Shown here piece by piece: positions 11,476 to 23,528 of a stretch of DNA of 64,000 bases. The DNA lies in the NCBI GenBank assembly GCA_011799875.1, contig CM022303.1:549399368-549463367 (forward strand). Direction: 5' to 3'. The number at the start of each line of letters is the position of its first letter. Position 1 is the first letter of the stretch. Below the pieces are notes generated by a model that was not told the origin of the DNA, made no database searches, and saw only the letters and a program-made list of their open reading frames with translations. The translations under genes were made by a program, and so were the position numbers. Origin of the DNA: Thinopyrum elongatum. Lineage: Eukaryota > Streptophyta > Magnoliopsida > Poales > Poaceae.

Positions 11476-12186
11476 AGGCCGGCACAATGATACGTGGCAA
11501 ATAAAACGAATTGTGCGAGCGATGGCGGATACATCAAGCATGAATCAGATTAGAGTTGCGTGTGCGATACGTGGCATACAGTTGATCCATTCGAGCTGTT
11601 TGTGATGGAATAAGCTGCGTGTGTTGTGGGCAAACGCTTGCTGGTATACAACCATCTGCGATTGATGAATTCATGACCGATGGGTTCCCTAGTGTGGTCC
11701 GTGTGCGATGTGATATGCTCTGTCTACAGAACTTCAACATATATACTTATAAGAACAGCATTGCATGACCAAATTAAGCATACAATTACATAAGTGACTA
11801 CACACATAACATTTCCACACACCAAAGTAAGCAATTACATGCATACTAAACTAGAAGAAACGAGCATCTAATCATCTACATCTTGTTGCGACGACGTTTG
11901 CCATTGCTCTGCTTCCGGCTGGATCCCTGGTCGTGAATGGTTAATAAAATATAGGTCTTTTGCATATTAAGGTCAAAATAGTACTACCAATCTACGAGTC
12001 TCATATGATGCCATTTCAACGATTGTACCAGAAAAGCCCGAAATATTACAAGGTTCAAATTCCAGAGTTACATGGCTCAAATTCAAAGATTACAAGGTTC
12101 AAACTGATATTAGAAATGAAATTCAGCTCATTCAGCTGCAAACGCCCGTGCTGATCAGCTGAACATGGATATAAGAGAGGTTCAAA
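11476..12186 (-). repeat. Second subterminal-like region and truncated exonuclease tail
   Basis: 11480-11860 repeats the arrangement of 9870-10240: GTGTGCGAT motifs, then TACTTATAAGAACA and ACATTTCCACACACCAAAGT. It is followed at 11876-11945 (minus) by a C-terminal fragment related to the first exonuclease-like ORF (GSSRKQSNGKRRR... then stop). No upstream part of this second copy remains. This indicates a tandem or nested relative of the same CACTA family. 11946-12186 holds no recognised gene. Confidence 0.55.
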
Positions 12187-14142
12187 TTAAAAATTAAAAT
12201 AGTAAGGCCGCTTTCCAAACCTCGTTATTTCTGCAAAGGGATCAGCCGCTGACAAGTCATGTATGGGTTTGGCACAATGACTTCCAATTACTCTGCCAAA
12301 TGCTCTTCCAATACGAAGTTTAGCTTTTTTGGAGCCTCTTCCATTCTGCAGTAGCTGTCGGCTCTGATCAACAAACCATTCATCTTTCCTAATTAAATGC
12401 GTGTTCAACCTCAGTACCTTCAGCACCCTTGCTCTGGCAAGAAAGAATCTGGAAAATGTAATCTCCGGTAAGGTCCCTCGGTAGTAGTTCAAAGTAATAT
12501 TTGAGAGATGCAGATCCAGGCATTCGATGTGATTGTCGTTATAAACATTATCCACCTTCGGGCCTATTATTATCTGCAAAAGAAGAGAACGTGTTAGTGC
12601 CTATTTGCAGTTTTGAACACTACTACACGCCTATTTGGTTTGCAGGATTTGTAAAATGCACCAACGTGCCATCTTCGATCTGACATGATTAACATGGGCA
12701 TTTGATTACAATCTAGAAAAATATAGCCTTCTTCACAAGAGGTTGGATTGGATGAAAAATTCCCTAAGAAAACTAGTACAGATGAATCCAAAGGAGAAAT
12801 GCTTATGGATTGTAACCATATGAATCAAGCAACCAATATGGGGTGGGGGTGTATGTCCTGAAATCTTCCAAAATTCCTTCAGAAATCGTAGTACATTGTC
12901 ATTGTAAACTTGGGAAAAGGTGCAAAAAATTGAATTCCCTTATGGTTAACATTTAAAAGGAAAGGAACATCACCTCGATATACAGCTTCTTCAGGCACGG
13001 AAAGCATCTCAGGAAACTGACAACTTGGTACAGGTTGGGGCCGACAGATTCTAGTGCCAAGACCTTCACTGTGCGCAGAATCTGGGTGAAGCTTTGCTGG
13101 ATGACAGACGAACATACATCTTCAAAACTAGAAATAATGTTGATATCAATAAGGAGAGGTAGAAGGCGACTGTTGTACCCGAAAGTAGTAGTATTTGACA
13201 GACGAGTAGCCCACCATTGTCAATTTCGGCGCAGAAATGACATTGATTCTTGTTGGACCTTGTTGATCAACTACAAGTAATCTCTCAAGTGAAGGTGTGT
13301 CCTCAATGACCATATTGTGGTCCACCTTTTGTGATCTCTCGTTGCAGCACCAGCAACACACATAAATAGTCCGGAGAGTCCTGGAGGTGATGTGGAAGCT
13401 ACTCGACCAATTCATCACCTGAAGACGAAGGAACTCGAGTACAGTATAGCCGCGGAGCAGGGGCTCCATGTCATCCTTTGGGATGCAGACGGCGACGAGC
13501 TCGAGGTACTTCAGTCGTGGTAGAAAAAGAACGGGCGCGTCATTAAGGGGGGGGGAAATGGCAGTTCATGAACTTGGCGAGGTGCAGCATGGGCGTGAAG
13601 CGGAGCGCGGGCATTGGCAGCGAGCGCGTATGCCCATCATTAAAACTGAGCTCCTCGAGCTGATCTAGGGCAGGGGATCGGAACCACTCGTCAAGCTTGG
13701 CTTGGTCCTTGCCATTGGAACGGAACATGCCCGTGATAAGGCCTCTGATTGAGCCATGGTGACTGCCGAGGATCTGGGAGAACGAATCCAAGCTTTTGCG
13801 ATAGCCATGGCAGAGCTCATGATCATCGAGGAGGTCGAGAGGGGTGGAGAGCCATAGGGGGCGCCACCACCGGGAAAGGGCGGTTGTCCTCGCCCCATAT
13901 TTGATTGGTAGGAGGGATATGATGACTATCAACATATCATCGGGGAGGCTGCTGATGAAGTCTAGGCCTGCTGGAGTCGCTTGCGGTTCTTTCTCGACCC
14001 GCCTCCGCTTGTTGGCAGCCTCGTTCTCCACCTCGTCGGCGGCGACGGAAACCTCTATCTCCATATTCACGTCGTGCTCCGGTGCTTCAGCAGCCCCGGC
14101 GTCGCCACTCCCTCTGATGGGGCGCTTCGGCGGCATCCTCAT
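12187..14142 (-). pseudogene. F-box/LRR/FBD-type gene with two frameshifts
   Basis: From the ATG at 14142 the protein has an acidic/basic leader and an F-box (residues about 61-97, SLPDDMLIVIISLLP), the module that binds Skp1 in SCF ubiquitin ligases. LRR-like sequence follows. The frame shifts at a C9 run (plus-strand G9 at 13547-13555), and again between about 13190 and 13146; downstream LRR sequence such as TVKVLALESVGPN is clear in the third frame. Exon 1 then ends at 12974 with a GT donor, intron 12574-12973 (400 bp, AG acceptor), and exon 2 (12187-12573) carries an FBD-like C-terminal region (IECLDLHLSN, DPFAEI). The splice junction is in phase 0 on both sides. Grass genomes hold many decayed copies of this family. 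It lies inside the CACTA boundaries, so capture is likely. Confidence 0.75.
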
Positions 14143-14540
14143 ACACTAACGGCTTTAAGGACTGAGAGCGGCGTCGAGGATGCGGGCGGAGAGAGAGGAT
14201 TGTGTGTGTGGCGAGGATGGGGGGTGCCGGCTTTGAGGACTGAGAGCGGTGTCGAGGATGCGGGCAGAGAGAGAGGAGTGTGTGTGTGTGGTGATGATGG
14301 GGGGGTGCGGCCGCTCGGGCGCGCCATTAATACGGACCAGTGGGAGCGAGGCGGGCGGCGGTCAAAGGCTGTCTCGCTTCCCGGTGAGCCTGCACGGCGG
14401 ACTTCTGGCATTCCTATACCATCATTTCACGGAGCGAGGCGGGCGCGCCATTAATATGGAGTAGTGGGAGCGAGGTGGGCGGCGGTCAAAGGGCTGGCTC
14501 GCCTCCCGATGAGCCTGCGCGGCGGACTGCTGGCACGCCT
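14143..14540. repeat. Two tandem duplications upstream of the F-box gene
   Basis: A unit of about 78 bp containing GGACTGAGAGCGG...GAGGATGCGGGC is repeated at 14151-14226 and 14229-14308. A second unit of about 92 bp starting GCGCGCCATTAATA is repeated at about 14319-14410 and 14443-14535. They would lie in the promoter or leader of the minus-strand F-box gene. Confidence 0.7.
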
Positions 14541-15209
14541 ACCGTCATTTCACACAGCTACTAGCACGCCCCACTATGAGTGCGTAGTAAACACGTGCAT
14601 GCCTCGGCCTCCCGGTATGCCTGCTAGCATGCGTCTCGTCAACTCACGCATGCTCGTATGGCACACGGGACGCGTGCGCGGCACGTATTATATTGATTTT
14701 TTTCTTTTTGATGATTAATTCTGCCGCTTTATTGCTTAACCGAAGCACGGCACTTACATTGTTGGTCTAACGCCCACAGTTCGAATAAAGAGTTCATTTG
14801 CGATATTGGTCGATAATTATTTATAATTTTCTGTACGTAAGAAGATTATATCAAAACTTGTCTCAAATTTGAAAAAAGTAATAATATCACAGTCTATTGG
14901 TGTCCATATGATACCACGATAAGTTTCATGAATTTCAACTTAGTTTTGGATTTATTGGATTTTAAAATCAAGATTCTAGATGTTAGAAATTTCTTGCATG
15001 GGGACTAAACATGCACCCAGGGACACGTACACATATGATTTTACAATCCATTTTCGTGCACTATCACGGGTCTCATGTAGATCAAATTTGATTTTGCACA
15101 TTTAAATCCATGGGAAATCAATCAATGTATAAAAAACAAATAGATGTTATCTATTTTTTTCAACTTTCAACACTAAACTCCTTTGGTCGCATGTTCGCTG
15201 CAGAAAAAG
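14541..15209. other. No gene recognised
   Basis: Mostly AT-rich sequence after about 14690, with no domain-bearing frame and no obvious terminal repeats. Confidence 0.4.
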
Positions 15210-17460
15210 TTTGACATGCATCTTTGGGCCACATGCACGCGGTGGTCCTAGGACACTCACTCACGTGGGCCCGCGAGGTCGCCGTCCAGCACTATGACAT
15301 GTGATGAGAAAGGTTAATTTGACCAACAAGGATGGTCATTTTTTGGTTTTTGTTATACGTACGATAGGGGTATATATATATATATAGTACGCGTTGAAGA
15401 GGGTGGCCGGGGGCAATACTAAGCGTCATATAGGACACTCACTCGCGTGCGATGCTTCCATCCATGGGCCCGCGAGGTTGTCCTCTATCACTTTGACCCA
15501 GCAAGGAGGTTTCTTTTTGGGTTGTGTTGTGGTAGGAGTATATAGTACACATCGAAGAGGGGAGGAGGGGGCCGGGGCAGCACATATCTACTACACACAC
15601 GTCATGAATCGATCTCGCTCTGTGTGGGGACTTTTCGGTTTCCGAGGCAGGTGCCGCAAAGAAGTTGTGCATATTGGGTATTAAAAACATCACCAACACA
15701 TTGGGCCACGTGCAGACAATGGTTGTCACTCATTCGCTTGCGACTCTTCCCTCCATGGGCCCGCGAGGTCATCGTCCTTCTAATATATGACACAACGAGA
15801 AAGGTAATTTGACGAACAAGGAGGATTATTTTCGGGTTTTGTTACGGTACGTACGTAAGAGTATATATTACGCGTCGAAGAGGGAAGGGGGGCAACATAT
15901 ATATATACTACGTGTCATGAACCTCGGTTCGTGTGTGGGGGACTTAAAGGTTTCCGAGGCAGGTGCCACAAGTTCTGCATATACATTAGGTATTCAAACA
16001 TCACAACCACACATCTCCATACCTATGTGTTTGGCCCACAAGCAAGCGATGGCGGTTATCCTCTAGCACTCACTCACGGGGTTATCGGCGAGATGCTTCG
16101 TCCATCTCTGTGTGCCTGCTTGGTCAATCACTTCGACCGACAGTGATAGAAGTTAATTTGACTTATAATTAGGAGTGGATTAAATTTTGGTTCGTCTTAT
16201 ACGGTTCGGTACATGCAACTATACTTCGCGCGCATGTGTACGCATGAATCCCTCCCACCGGGTCGAAGTGGTGGGGGGAGCACGCGACGCATCATGAACC
16301 AGATCTGTGTGGGGACTGTGCGTTTTTCGACGCATGCATGCACCACATCAAAATGTTGTGCTTTTGGTATTCAAACATATATGCATGCATCACGCATGTC
16401 CATACATATGTTTGGGGGCACATACATGCAGTGGTTGTCTTTGGACACTCTCCCTCGCTTGGTTATCATCGATGGCCTATATATTCGTGGGCCCGCGTGG
16501 ACGTCTTCATCACTTCGACCAACAATGCGAGAGAGGTTACCAGGGTGGATTCTTCTTCTCTTGGTTCGCGTTACCGTATAGTCGTACGTCGATCATGGTG
16601 AGATTCGAGACCTAAGTTTGAGGGCTCGCATACACATGAATCAAAGTTGTGCATTGGGTATATTATTCAAACACCACATGACACTTCATACATATGTTTG
16701 GGCCACATGCACGCAGTGGTTGTCTTCAGGCACTCCCTCGCGTGGTTATCGGCGACAAGCTAGCCTATTTTGTGGGGCCCCGTGTGGAATGTCAATGGAT
16801 GACTTTGACCCAACAAACAAGAGAGGTTATACAACCAAGGTGGTGATTCTTCTTGGTCAGTCTTACAATACGCCTTAGTGAGATGCCCCCTCCCCCCGAC
16901 TCAAAGTGTGTGTGTGTGGGGGGGGGGGCACAGTATTACTTCGTACTAGTTGAACCTCCGTGGGGTTGGGGATGCCCGGTTAATTTGCGATGCACATGTG
17001 CCACATCAAATTTGTGATTTGGTTATTTAAATATCATAGCACATCGTTTTCACACACACACGCACACACACACACACATCGGGCCACCCGCAGGTGTGGT
17101 TGGTAAGTGGTGTCACCCATCTAACGCCAGAAGAACACATCTGTGGGCCCGCACACGGTCCACATTTGATCGGAAGCAAAGGGGGAGGGGGGTTGATGTA
17201 CTCCTTTCGGTTTTGTGTTATGGTACGGTGACATGTCAGACCTAGCTATTTGGGGGCATGCGTTCACAGCTAGGATTCCCCTCCCGACAACACGAAGTGT
17301 GTGTGTGTGTGTGTTTGGGGGGGGGGGGGGAGGGCTAGCAATAATAACGTGCGCTTTGTGCGATAGGTGCCACATCAAAGTTGTGCATTGGGTATTTGAA
17401 CATAAAACCACCCTTTTCATACATATATTTGATCCACATGCAAGTGTGTTCGTGTTCTGA
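15210..17460. repeat. Degenerate tandem array, about seven units of 200-400 bp
   Basis: Each unit combines GGGCCACATGCACGC...GTGGTTGTC, then CACTCACTC, then GTGGGCCCGCGAGG, then GAGAGGTTA and ACAAGGAGG. The GGGCCCGCG-type anchor recurs near 15267, 15463, 15755, 16488, 16774 and 17141, with a diverged unit near 16080. Units include microsatellites: TA at about 15370-15386, CA at 17056-17078, GT then a G run at 17298-17329. ORFs here are repeat artefacts. Confidence 0.6.
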
Positions 17461-18115
17461 CCCTTTCCCGCGTTTTTTGGCCAAATTTATAAACAGCAGA
17501 CGAGTCGGACGCAGCAACCGTCTGCGATCGGGTACGAAACAGACACGGTTCCCTAGGACTAACCGTGTGCCGCGCCCCTGCCCCTCACCTGTCACCCACA
17601 TGATCACAGTAGATTGGGCTCCACGAGGCTTCCCTCCCCCTCTCAAAAATATCTACTACCTCGCAATCTCGAAAATATCTAGCCGCATAGATGGTTTTTC
17701 TGTTTGATAGCACACGATTAGTATGTCTGAACCGTGTGCGATGTCTGTTACTCCCGCTCTGCTTCAATCAGTAGATCCAAATTTTCAGTAGCCCCGGCAT
17801 TTTACTCCCGCCCCGCTCTGTTTCAATCTCTTGATCCAAATTTTCGGTAGCCCCGCCATTTTACTCCCGCCTAGTAAAATTTTTAGTACCCGCGGCATTT
17901 CCTCAAACACCACCTTGGACCCCCTCCACACACACACCCCAAATCCTTCGCTCACCCCAAATCCCCCGCTCACACATATACACACCACCCCTCCCTCGCT
18001 CCAAACCTAGCTAGGTCGCCGTCGCCGCCGTGCCGCCTCCATCATCAACCTCTGCCGGTCTGCCCGTGCAGTTTACCCACCGATATACATACCCTCGTCG
18101 CCCTGAGTTTCTTAG
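17461..18115. repeat. Subterminal-like motifs, short tandem repeat and leader of the B3 gene
   Basis: 17480-17750 contains CACTA-subterminal-like words (CCGTCTGCGATCGGG, AACCGTGTGCGATG). A unit of about 64 bp with TCAATC...GATCCAAATTTTC and GCCATTTTACTCCCGC is repeated at about 17750-17812 and 17815-17875. The remainder to 18115 is CT-rich like a 5' untranslated leader. Confidence 0.45.
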
Positions 18116-20348
18116 ATGACGCCTGCAAAACGCCCCCTTATCCAGAGATCCCCATCCACACCCCCTCCCCCACTCTAGAGCGTCGCAGCCTAAGCCCGGC
18201 TACGCTTCCCAGGGAGCTCGAGCCCAAAAGAGCTTAACCGCGGCCTCTTCGCCCGACGTCGGCGAGGTGGCCACCGAGGAAGCTGACTGGACCTGGATTG
18301 AGCCTTTCAATCAGCGGGCTAGAGTATTCTGGCATGTCGCGGACGCCGGCTACGACATCGAGGTCGTCGACACCGGCGGCTTCACGCGGGTTATGTCACA
18401 GGTTAAGTTGCCCACCCCCAACCCTTCGGGTTCGACAGCCGTCGATCTCATCGATGGCCCTGCCGCTGATCTCCTGCGGCTCGTTATGAACAATTTGCCA
18501 TCCTTCATCGCCATGGAGCCCCTTCTGTCATTTCTGAAGGACACGTTCTGCGACGCTGGCCTGGGATCCTCAGCTGGCAAGTCAGACCTCATCGACGGTG
18601 ACCACGAGGAGGAGCCAATCTGTGACAAGTGAGGAAACCCATGATTTGTTTTCTCGAACCCCTTTTGTAGTGAGAACCTGTCCAGTATTTATTGCTATAT
18701 TAGGTTGTTTGCATTACGCCTTGTTTATTTCTATGGTTTATGGTTGTTCGGTTGTTTGTAGTTAGCACATGTCCAGTTTCAATTGTCATCTTTGGTTGTT
18801 CGTAGTATGCCTTGTTTATTTCAGCTATTAACAGTGTGATGTTCTATATGTGCTAGTATGAACTGTGCAGTTCAATTTCATCAATACCAAATTTAACAAT
18901 AGCTCTATGAATGACTATATTTTGTTGCTGTTAAGCATGTTGTACTCCCTCCGAACCTTTTTAGTTCGCATATAAGATTTGTCTAAAGTCGGGCCTCTTA
19001 AAGTTTGACCAACTTTATAGAACAAAATACCAACATTCACAATATGAAATAAATATCAGTACATGTGTCATGACTTAAATTTTCATATTGTATAACTTTA
19101 GCATGCTAGATGTTGATATTTTTTCATATAAATAAGGTCAAACTTTATGAAGTTTGACTTCAGACAATTCTTATATGCAGAGTAAAAAGGACCGGAGGGA
19201 GTATTGAACACGCCTTTTCATTTGATTTAACAATGGCACTGTTTGGATACTCTAACTTAGCTAGAGGTTAGAGTTAGTTTCTAGCTCATGACAGTTAAAA
19301 GTGAGAGAGAGATTGGTGGAATAGTTGATTGTATTGCTTGAGCCTCGTGGGCATATATATAGGAGTACATGGTCATCTTGGAGTTCAAGTCAAGGTAGAA
19401 TAAATCCTATGCTATCCTACGTTTCCTAAATAACAATGATACTCAACAATGACTAACCCTGAACTAACTCTAGCCAAAGAGGTGTTTGGATGACAGTGTT
19501 GGATTGACAATAAATGCACTAGGAGAACTAGCCCCAATCAGCACCTCTTGGGTGGGATAGTTGTTTTGGGTGGGTTTGACGCAACTAGCTCAAACTAGCC
19601 CTCGTGTTTGGATACTTTAGGGCTATTTGAGCCCAAACTAGCTCATACTAACTCTAACCCATGGATCCAAACAGGGCCAATAACTAGTGTACTTAGACCT
19701 GCACAATACAAGTTTGAATGACTACGTTTGCTTGTTTTTAAATATTAGGCCTGTTGCAGTTAATAACACACCTTTCCACTTCCTGTTTTTAAATATTAGA
19801 TTTTTAACAATTTGGTCTTGCACATGTAGGTCCTGCTGTCAGAGGTTTTGACCTACTATTTGACCCGTTTTGCATATGTGAAAATGAGGTGTCCATTAAT
19901 ATCAGTCAAGTTAAGAAACTCAGAAATATTGTTACGATAAAGAAATTAGCGACAAAAAAAAACAAGATCTTTGTCTGCACAATGAAGAAGACATCAGTTC
20001 ACTACGGGATGGCACTAACTGTTATACCTTGTCTTTTTAATTCCTTTGCGCCATTTCAAATCTGGAGAAGATATTTATGCGTATCCTTGTTTTCAGGCCT
20101 TTCCAAAGCAGTTCACTGGTGATTACCTCTCGAACCACCTGCATGGTCAGGAGGTGAGGAAGGTTTTCATACAACACCCACGGTTCAATATTGAAGTGTT
20201 CCTGAAGAGGACGAAGGATGGACAGTCAATCATCCACAGGCACTGGCCTAAAGTTGCAAAGACCTTCAACATCAATGAAGGCTCAATATTCACCTTCCGC
20301 TTCAGCAGTTTTTCAGATGAGATTCATCTATCTATGTTCCGTCTATGA
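18116..20348 (+). CDS. Three-exon B3-domain protein gene carried by the CACTA element (5' end broken)
   Basis: Exon 1 runs to 18628 (donor GTGAGG), exon 2 is 19843-20020 (acceptor CAG, donor GTTATA), exon 3 is 20097-20348 (acceptor TTTTCAG, stop TGA). Phases join exactly and give 263 codons from 18267 to the stop. The C-terminal part (exons 2-3, from about KNKIFVCTMKK to the end) is a plant B3 DNA-binding domain, with FPKQFTGDYLSNHL, HWPKVAK and GSIFTFRF at its usual landmarks. The N-terminal part has no domain I know. The most likely original start is the ATG at 18116, but its frame reaches TAG at 18176, apparently through an indel in the C-rich run at about 18160-18175. The first in-frame ATG after that is 18393 (221 codons). 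Intron 1 holds two MITEs. Confidence 0.65.
18945..19201. mobile_element. Stowaway MITE
   Basis: Begins CTCCCTCCGAACC and ends GGACCGGAGGGAG as inverted termini, flanked by TA (18943-18944 and 19202-19203). Length 257 bp. These are Tc1/mariner-type Stowaway hallmarks. It lies in intron 1 of the B3 gene. Confidence 0.9.
19235..19678. mobile_element. MITE, hAT- or Harbinger-like
   Basis: Inverted termini GGCACTGTTTGGATAC and (right end inverted) GGCCCTGTTTGGATCC enclose 444 bp. AAT occurs on both flanks, a possible 3-bp duplication; no clean 8-bp duplication was seen. It repeats GTGTTTGGAT internally and also sits in intron 1 of the B3 gene. Confidence 0.6.
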
Positions 20349-21239
20349 TGCTAATTTCGAAAGGTTGTAGATGTTGCATGTGAAATTTGGTGCTGGTGTA
20401 GTTGTGTAATGGGGTAGCTGAGTGCTAAAGTTATATGATGTTATACTATGATGTATTTCAATTATGAAATCCTGCTTCCTTAATATGGAAATGAAATATA
20501 TTGTGAGCTTAATATGAAATGTCAATTAGATTAATAAATGGATTATTAATAATTGGGCAATTAGCCTGCTAATTTGGTTTTTCTATTGCAAACGGTTATT
20601 GAGAAAACACCGCGGGCGATGACCTCAGGCAACGCACACAGTTTCTAGGAATAAACCGTGTTGGATCAATGAACAATCGTACACGACATCCTCTCGAAAA
20701 CTGTTTGCGTTAGGCCACCTTGCGCAAACATTTTCCACATAAAAACTGTGTGGGATGGACAGTCTTTGCCACACAGTTTTTTCTATGCACCGTGTGTGAT
20801 ACATTCAATAACGCAAACGATAAAATTGTTAATATCATGTGCAATGGCAACTCTATCACAAACGATTTAATGGGAAAATTTGTGTGTGATGTACCTGCGA
20901 ACGGACACGTTTTCCTTGGAGCAACTGTGTGGGATGTATATACGAACGGAAATGTTTAGCGGGGACTGACTGTGTGGGATGTACTTACGACCGGAAACGA
21001 TTTCGCCTGTATAATTGTATTTTTTTAGCAGTACTGTACGTATAACCGTATTTGATCGCTCGCCGGTCGCACATGACCTCATTTTGCCGAGCGTGTGTGC
21101 CAGGAGGACATATCCCCGACGGTTTCTGGGTCGTGTGGGAAGGACCCCCCCTATCGCAATCACTCACTAGGCGACGGTTCAGAACGCCGTCGCGGAAAGG
21201 GGTTAAAAACCGTTTGTATAGCACCTCGCTGTACCAGTG
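20349..21239. repeat. 3' flank of the B3 gene and right subterminal region of the CACTA element
   Basis: AT-rich 3' flank to about 20580, then motifs of the type TGTGTGGGATG...ACGAACGGAAA spaced roughly 50-80 bp apart (20700-21010), ending in TATAGCACCTCGC and the terminal CCAGTG at 21239. Confidence 0.55.
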
Positions 21240-23470
21240 CTAGCTGCTAGCATACCCACTTGGTTGTTGTCTCGACAAGACACACATCTGAAAACAGACT
21301 TAGATCTTGGAGTTTACATCTGCTTTGGTGATCCTCTATTCTAATTGCCATGTTTGCATTTTTATTTGATTTAGGTGTATAGGTAAGGGCAAAACTGAAC
21401 AATGATACTCTGATATTTATGTTCCAGTAGCATTAAAATTTAGATTCGAAAGAAATAGCAATTGGATCTATTAAATTGTGTGCCAGCGAAAAGAAGTGGT
21501 AACAAGGATAGATCTTTGGTGGCGTGTGAGGATTTTATTTCTCACATTGTAACACACGGGCACATTTACCTATATATATAATCTACTGTTAAAGGGAATT
21601 CTGCGTTCATAATGGTACGTTGATGGTAGGTTCATCCATTATGTACGTCGATGGTAGGCAAGTTGTGTTCAATAGCCATCACTGAACAAACATGTTCATC
21701 CAACCTGACTACTTCGGATCTTCAATCAAATTTGAGGCTTCCAGGAAGGTAACTAATTATGTAAGCCAATTAAAATTGGTATCCATTGATTGCTATGTAC
21801 TCCATGTATAGCTTGAATGAAACAAAATCATGGATTTCCTCTTAACTTGTTTTTTTTGCATATCATCGGGATCTCATAGAGGTTGATGAAACATACAATA
21901 ATGAACTCTTGGTTTCAGATTTGTTAGTAAGGAATTGCTGATCCTATTTATTTCTACCGAGAACAACGAACAGGTAAAATCTTGTGACCATTCTTTATTC
22001 TATTTGTAAATTGATTTGGTTATTTCTATATGTGTGTACAATGTTCTCGTTGAGGAGTGAGTAGGTGAAGCACATCCGCGGTGTGATACTCCAAACTCCC
22101 ACTAAATTACATAGTTAATGATTCAAATTGAGCATGTCATAATATGTCCAATTACTTTCAACTAATTTTATTCGTATATGGTGATCTGTTGTAATGTACG
22201 GAAGATTTTTCATATATATCAGGACTACTTTGTAATGTTTGCTTACCGTTTTTGTAGGGCACCAGTTTCTGCTATCACTTGCAATTATTTCTTAGGTAAT
22301 TTTCTGGACCAGTACACACCCAGATTTTCGGGATTAGTAACACCAGTGAGTTAATATGTTACTGAAACTGTTGGTACCTCATCTGGTTTTGTGGGGGCTT
22401 AGTCTTGTTCTAAAAAATACCAGTACCCACATCAAACTTTTTTCAAATGTTCTGGGGTATATAATAAATGTGTCGTGTTTTAGAACTGTATTGCAGTCAT
22501 ACTTGAAAAGCCATTTCTGCATGTCAATACAACCTGCATTTCAGGCTTACTTGAAAAAACACCACACATGCATATCAATATCAGGGCCTCAATTAGGAAA
22601 CTGGTACATACGGTTCAAATTCTTTGTCCATACAGTTCAAATTCTTTGTCCAATTCTGGTCTCTGTCTTCTAGAAAGGCACAAGGGTTCGCAATGCATCG
22701 ATCAGCTTAATTTCAGTGACGATCAAGACTCCTAAAATGCCTTTTTTCATGGTGAAAAAATGCTCAAGCACACATCATTGTTAGTTTTTCTCATGTCATG
22801 CTTGGACTGTAACTAAATTTGGAAAATCCATTGGATGTTCCGCAAGTGTGCAACCAAACTTGTATGACTCACGTACAAATAAATTATTCATAATGAAAAT
22901 AAAATCATTGTATGTGTTTTATAAATTATGTCATACTTATGTAAAAAGGATGTCTTCTTCTACGGATAAAGAGGTGATAATGGTAAAAATAATACTTTCT
23001 TTAGGCAGTCTCCATGTCTAGAAGGTTGGAACATTGAGATATTAGAAAGCATGCATTTGTACAAAAGATTATTATAAACTAGCGGTGGCTCAAATGTGCT
23101 CCCCACGGAATATCGACTGGCGAAGGAATGAGAATAGCGACATGAACTCCAGATTTGTATGATGTGTTTGTATTCGAATTAAGAAAAATGTAAGATAATA
23201 AAAATAGTTCTGTGTCTTGATAATAGTTTAAAGAAATAAATACGGACAACAATGTACGCACATCACCACCACCACCACACACACACATGGATGGGTAACA
23301 CAACCCTTCTAACCATTCAACTACCGGTTGGGTTCAATAACATTGTTTTAGTTGACAATAACATATTATTGTGTTTGATGGTCTGATTATCAATAAAAAG
23401 ATGTGTGTTAGCTGAGACGTGCATAGTTCTTGGTTATTTTAACTCTGTGAGAAGCATCTTAATTTTTTAA
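21240..23470. other. Helitron interior to the right of the CACTA, no gene recognised
   Basis: AT-rich, intron-like sequence. A 105-codon frame at 22356-22673 has no recognisable domain. Locally duplicated words (ATACGGTTCAAATTCTTTGTCC, split here as ACGGTTCAAATT and CTTTGTCC) occur near 22610-22650. A short run of ACAC repeats lies at 23273-23286. Confidence 0.4.
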
Positions 23471-23528
23471 AGCCCGTGGCAGCGCACGGGCGTTCTAAGC
23501 TCGTGGCAACGCATGGGCGTTCTACTAG
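23471..23528 (+). other. Helitron 3' terminus, two successive hairpins
   Basis: GCCCGTG and CACGGGC form a perfect 7-bp stem (23472-23491) followed by TTCTAA, whose CTAA fits CTRR. A second, imperfect copy (23499-23518) is followed by TTCTACTAG, ending in CTAG at 23528 with host T next. This matches the hairpin-plus-CTRR layout of Helitron ends. Confidence 0.75.

Larger units (their letters stand above)
9534..21239. mobile_element. Candidate non-autonomous CACTA transposon carrying host-type genes
   Basis: The left end CACTACTGCAGG (9534) and the inverted right end CACTGGTACAGC (ending 21239) share the CACT core and are flanked on both sides by CTA (9531-9533 and 21240-21242), as expected for a 3-bp CACTA target duplication. 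Both ends carry dispersed short motifs around GTGTGCGAT/GTGTGGGAT and GCAAACGG, typical of CACTA subterminal regions. No tnpA or tnp2-like transposase frame is visible. Inside are an exonuclease-like ORF (minus), an F-box/LRR gene (minus), a long tandem array and a B3 gene (plus). Extra subterminal-like stretches at 11470-11740 and 17480-17750 suggest a composite of two related elements. Confidence 0.55.
5731..23528 (+). mobile_element. Helitron-type unit with nested CACTA element
   Basis: The 5' end is TCTCTACTCC preceded by host A (5730). The 3' end is CTAG (23525-23528) followed by host T (23529), with a GC-rich hairpin just upstream. These are Helitron rules: 5' TC, 3' hairpin plus CTRR, insertion between A and T. 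No Rep/helicase frame is visible, so it would be non-autonomous. Most of its length is a separate CACTA insertion. Pairing of this 5' end with this 3' end is inferred, since related 5' ends also occur at 6066 and 6661. Confidence 0.6.

Noticed and set aside
15210..17460. CRISPR-like spaced repeats
   Set aside because: Units are long, degenerate and in a plant transposon; no short identical repeats with unique equal-length spacers.
21540..21590. Another Helitron 3' end (ACACACGGGCACATTTACCTA)
   Set aside because: The stem is weak and no CTRR end with host T is at the right distance.
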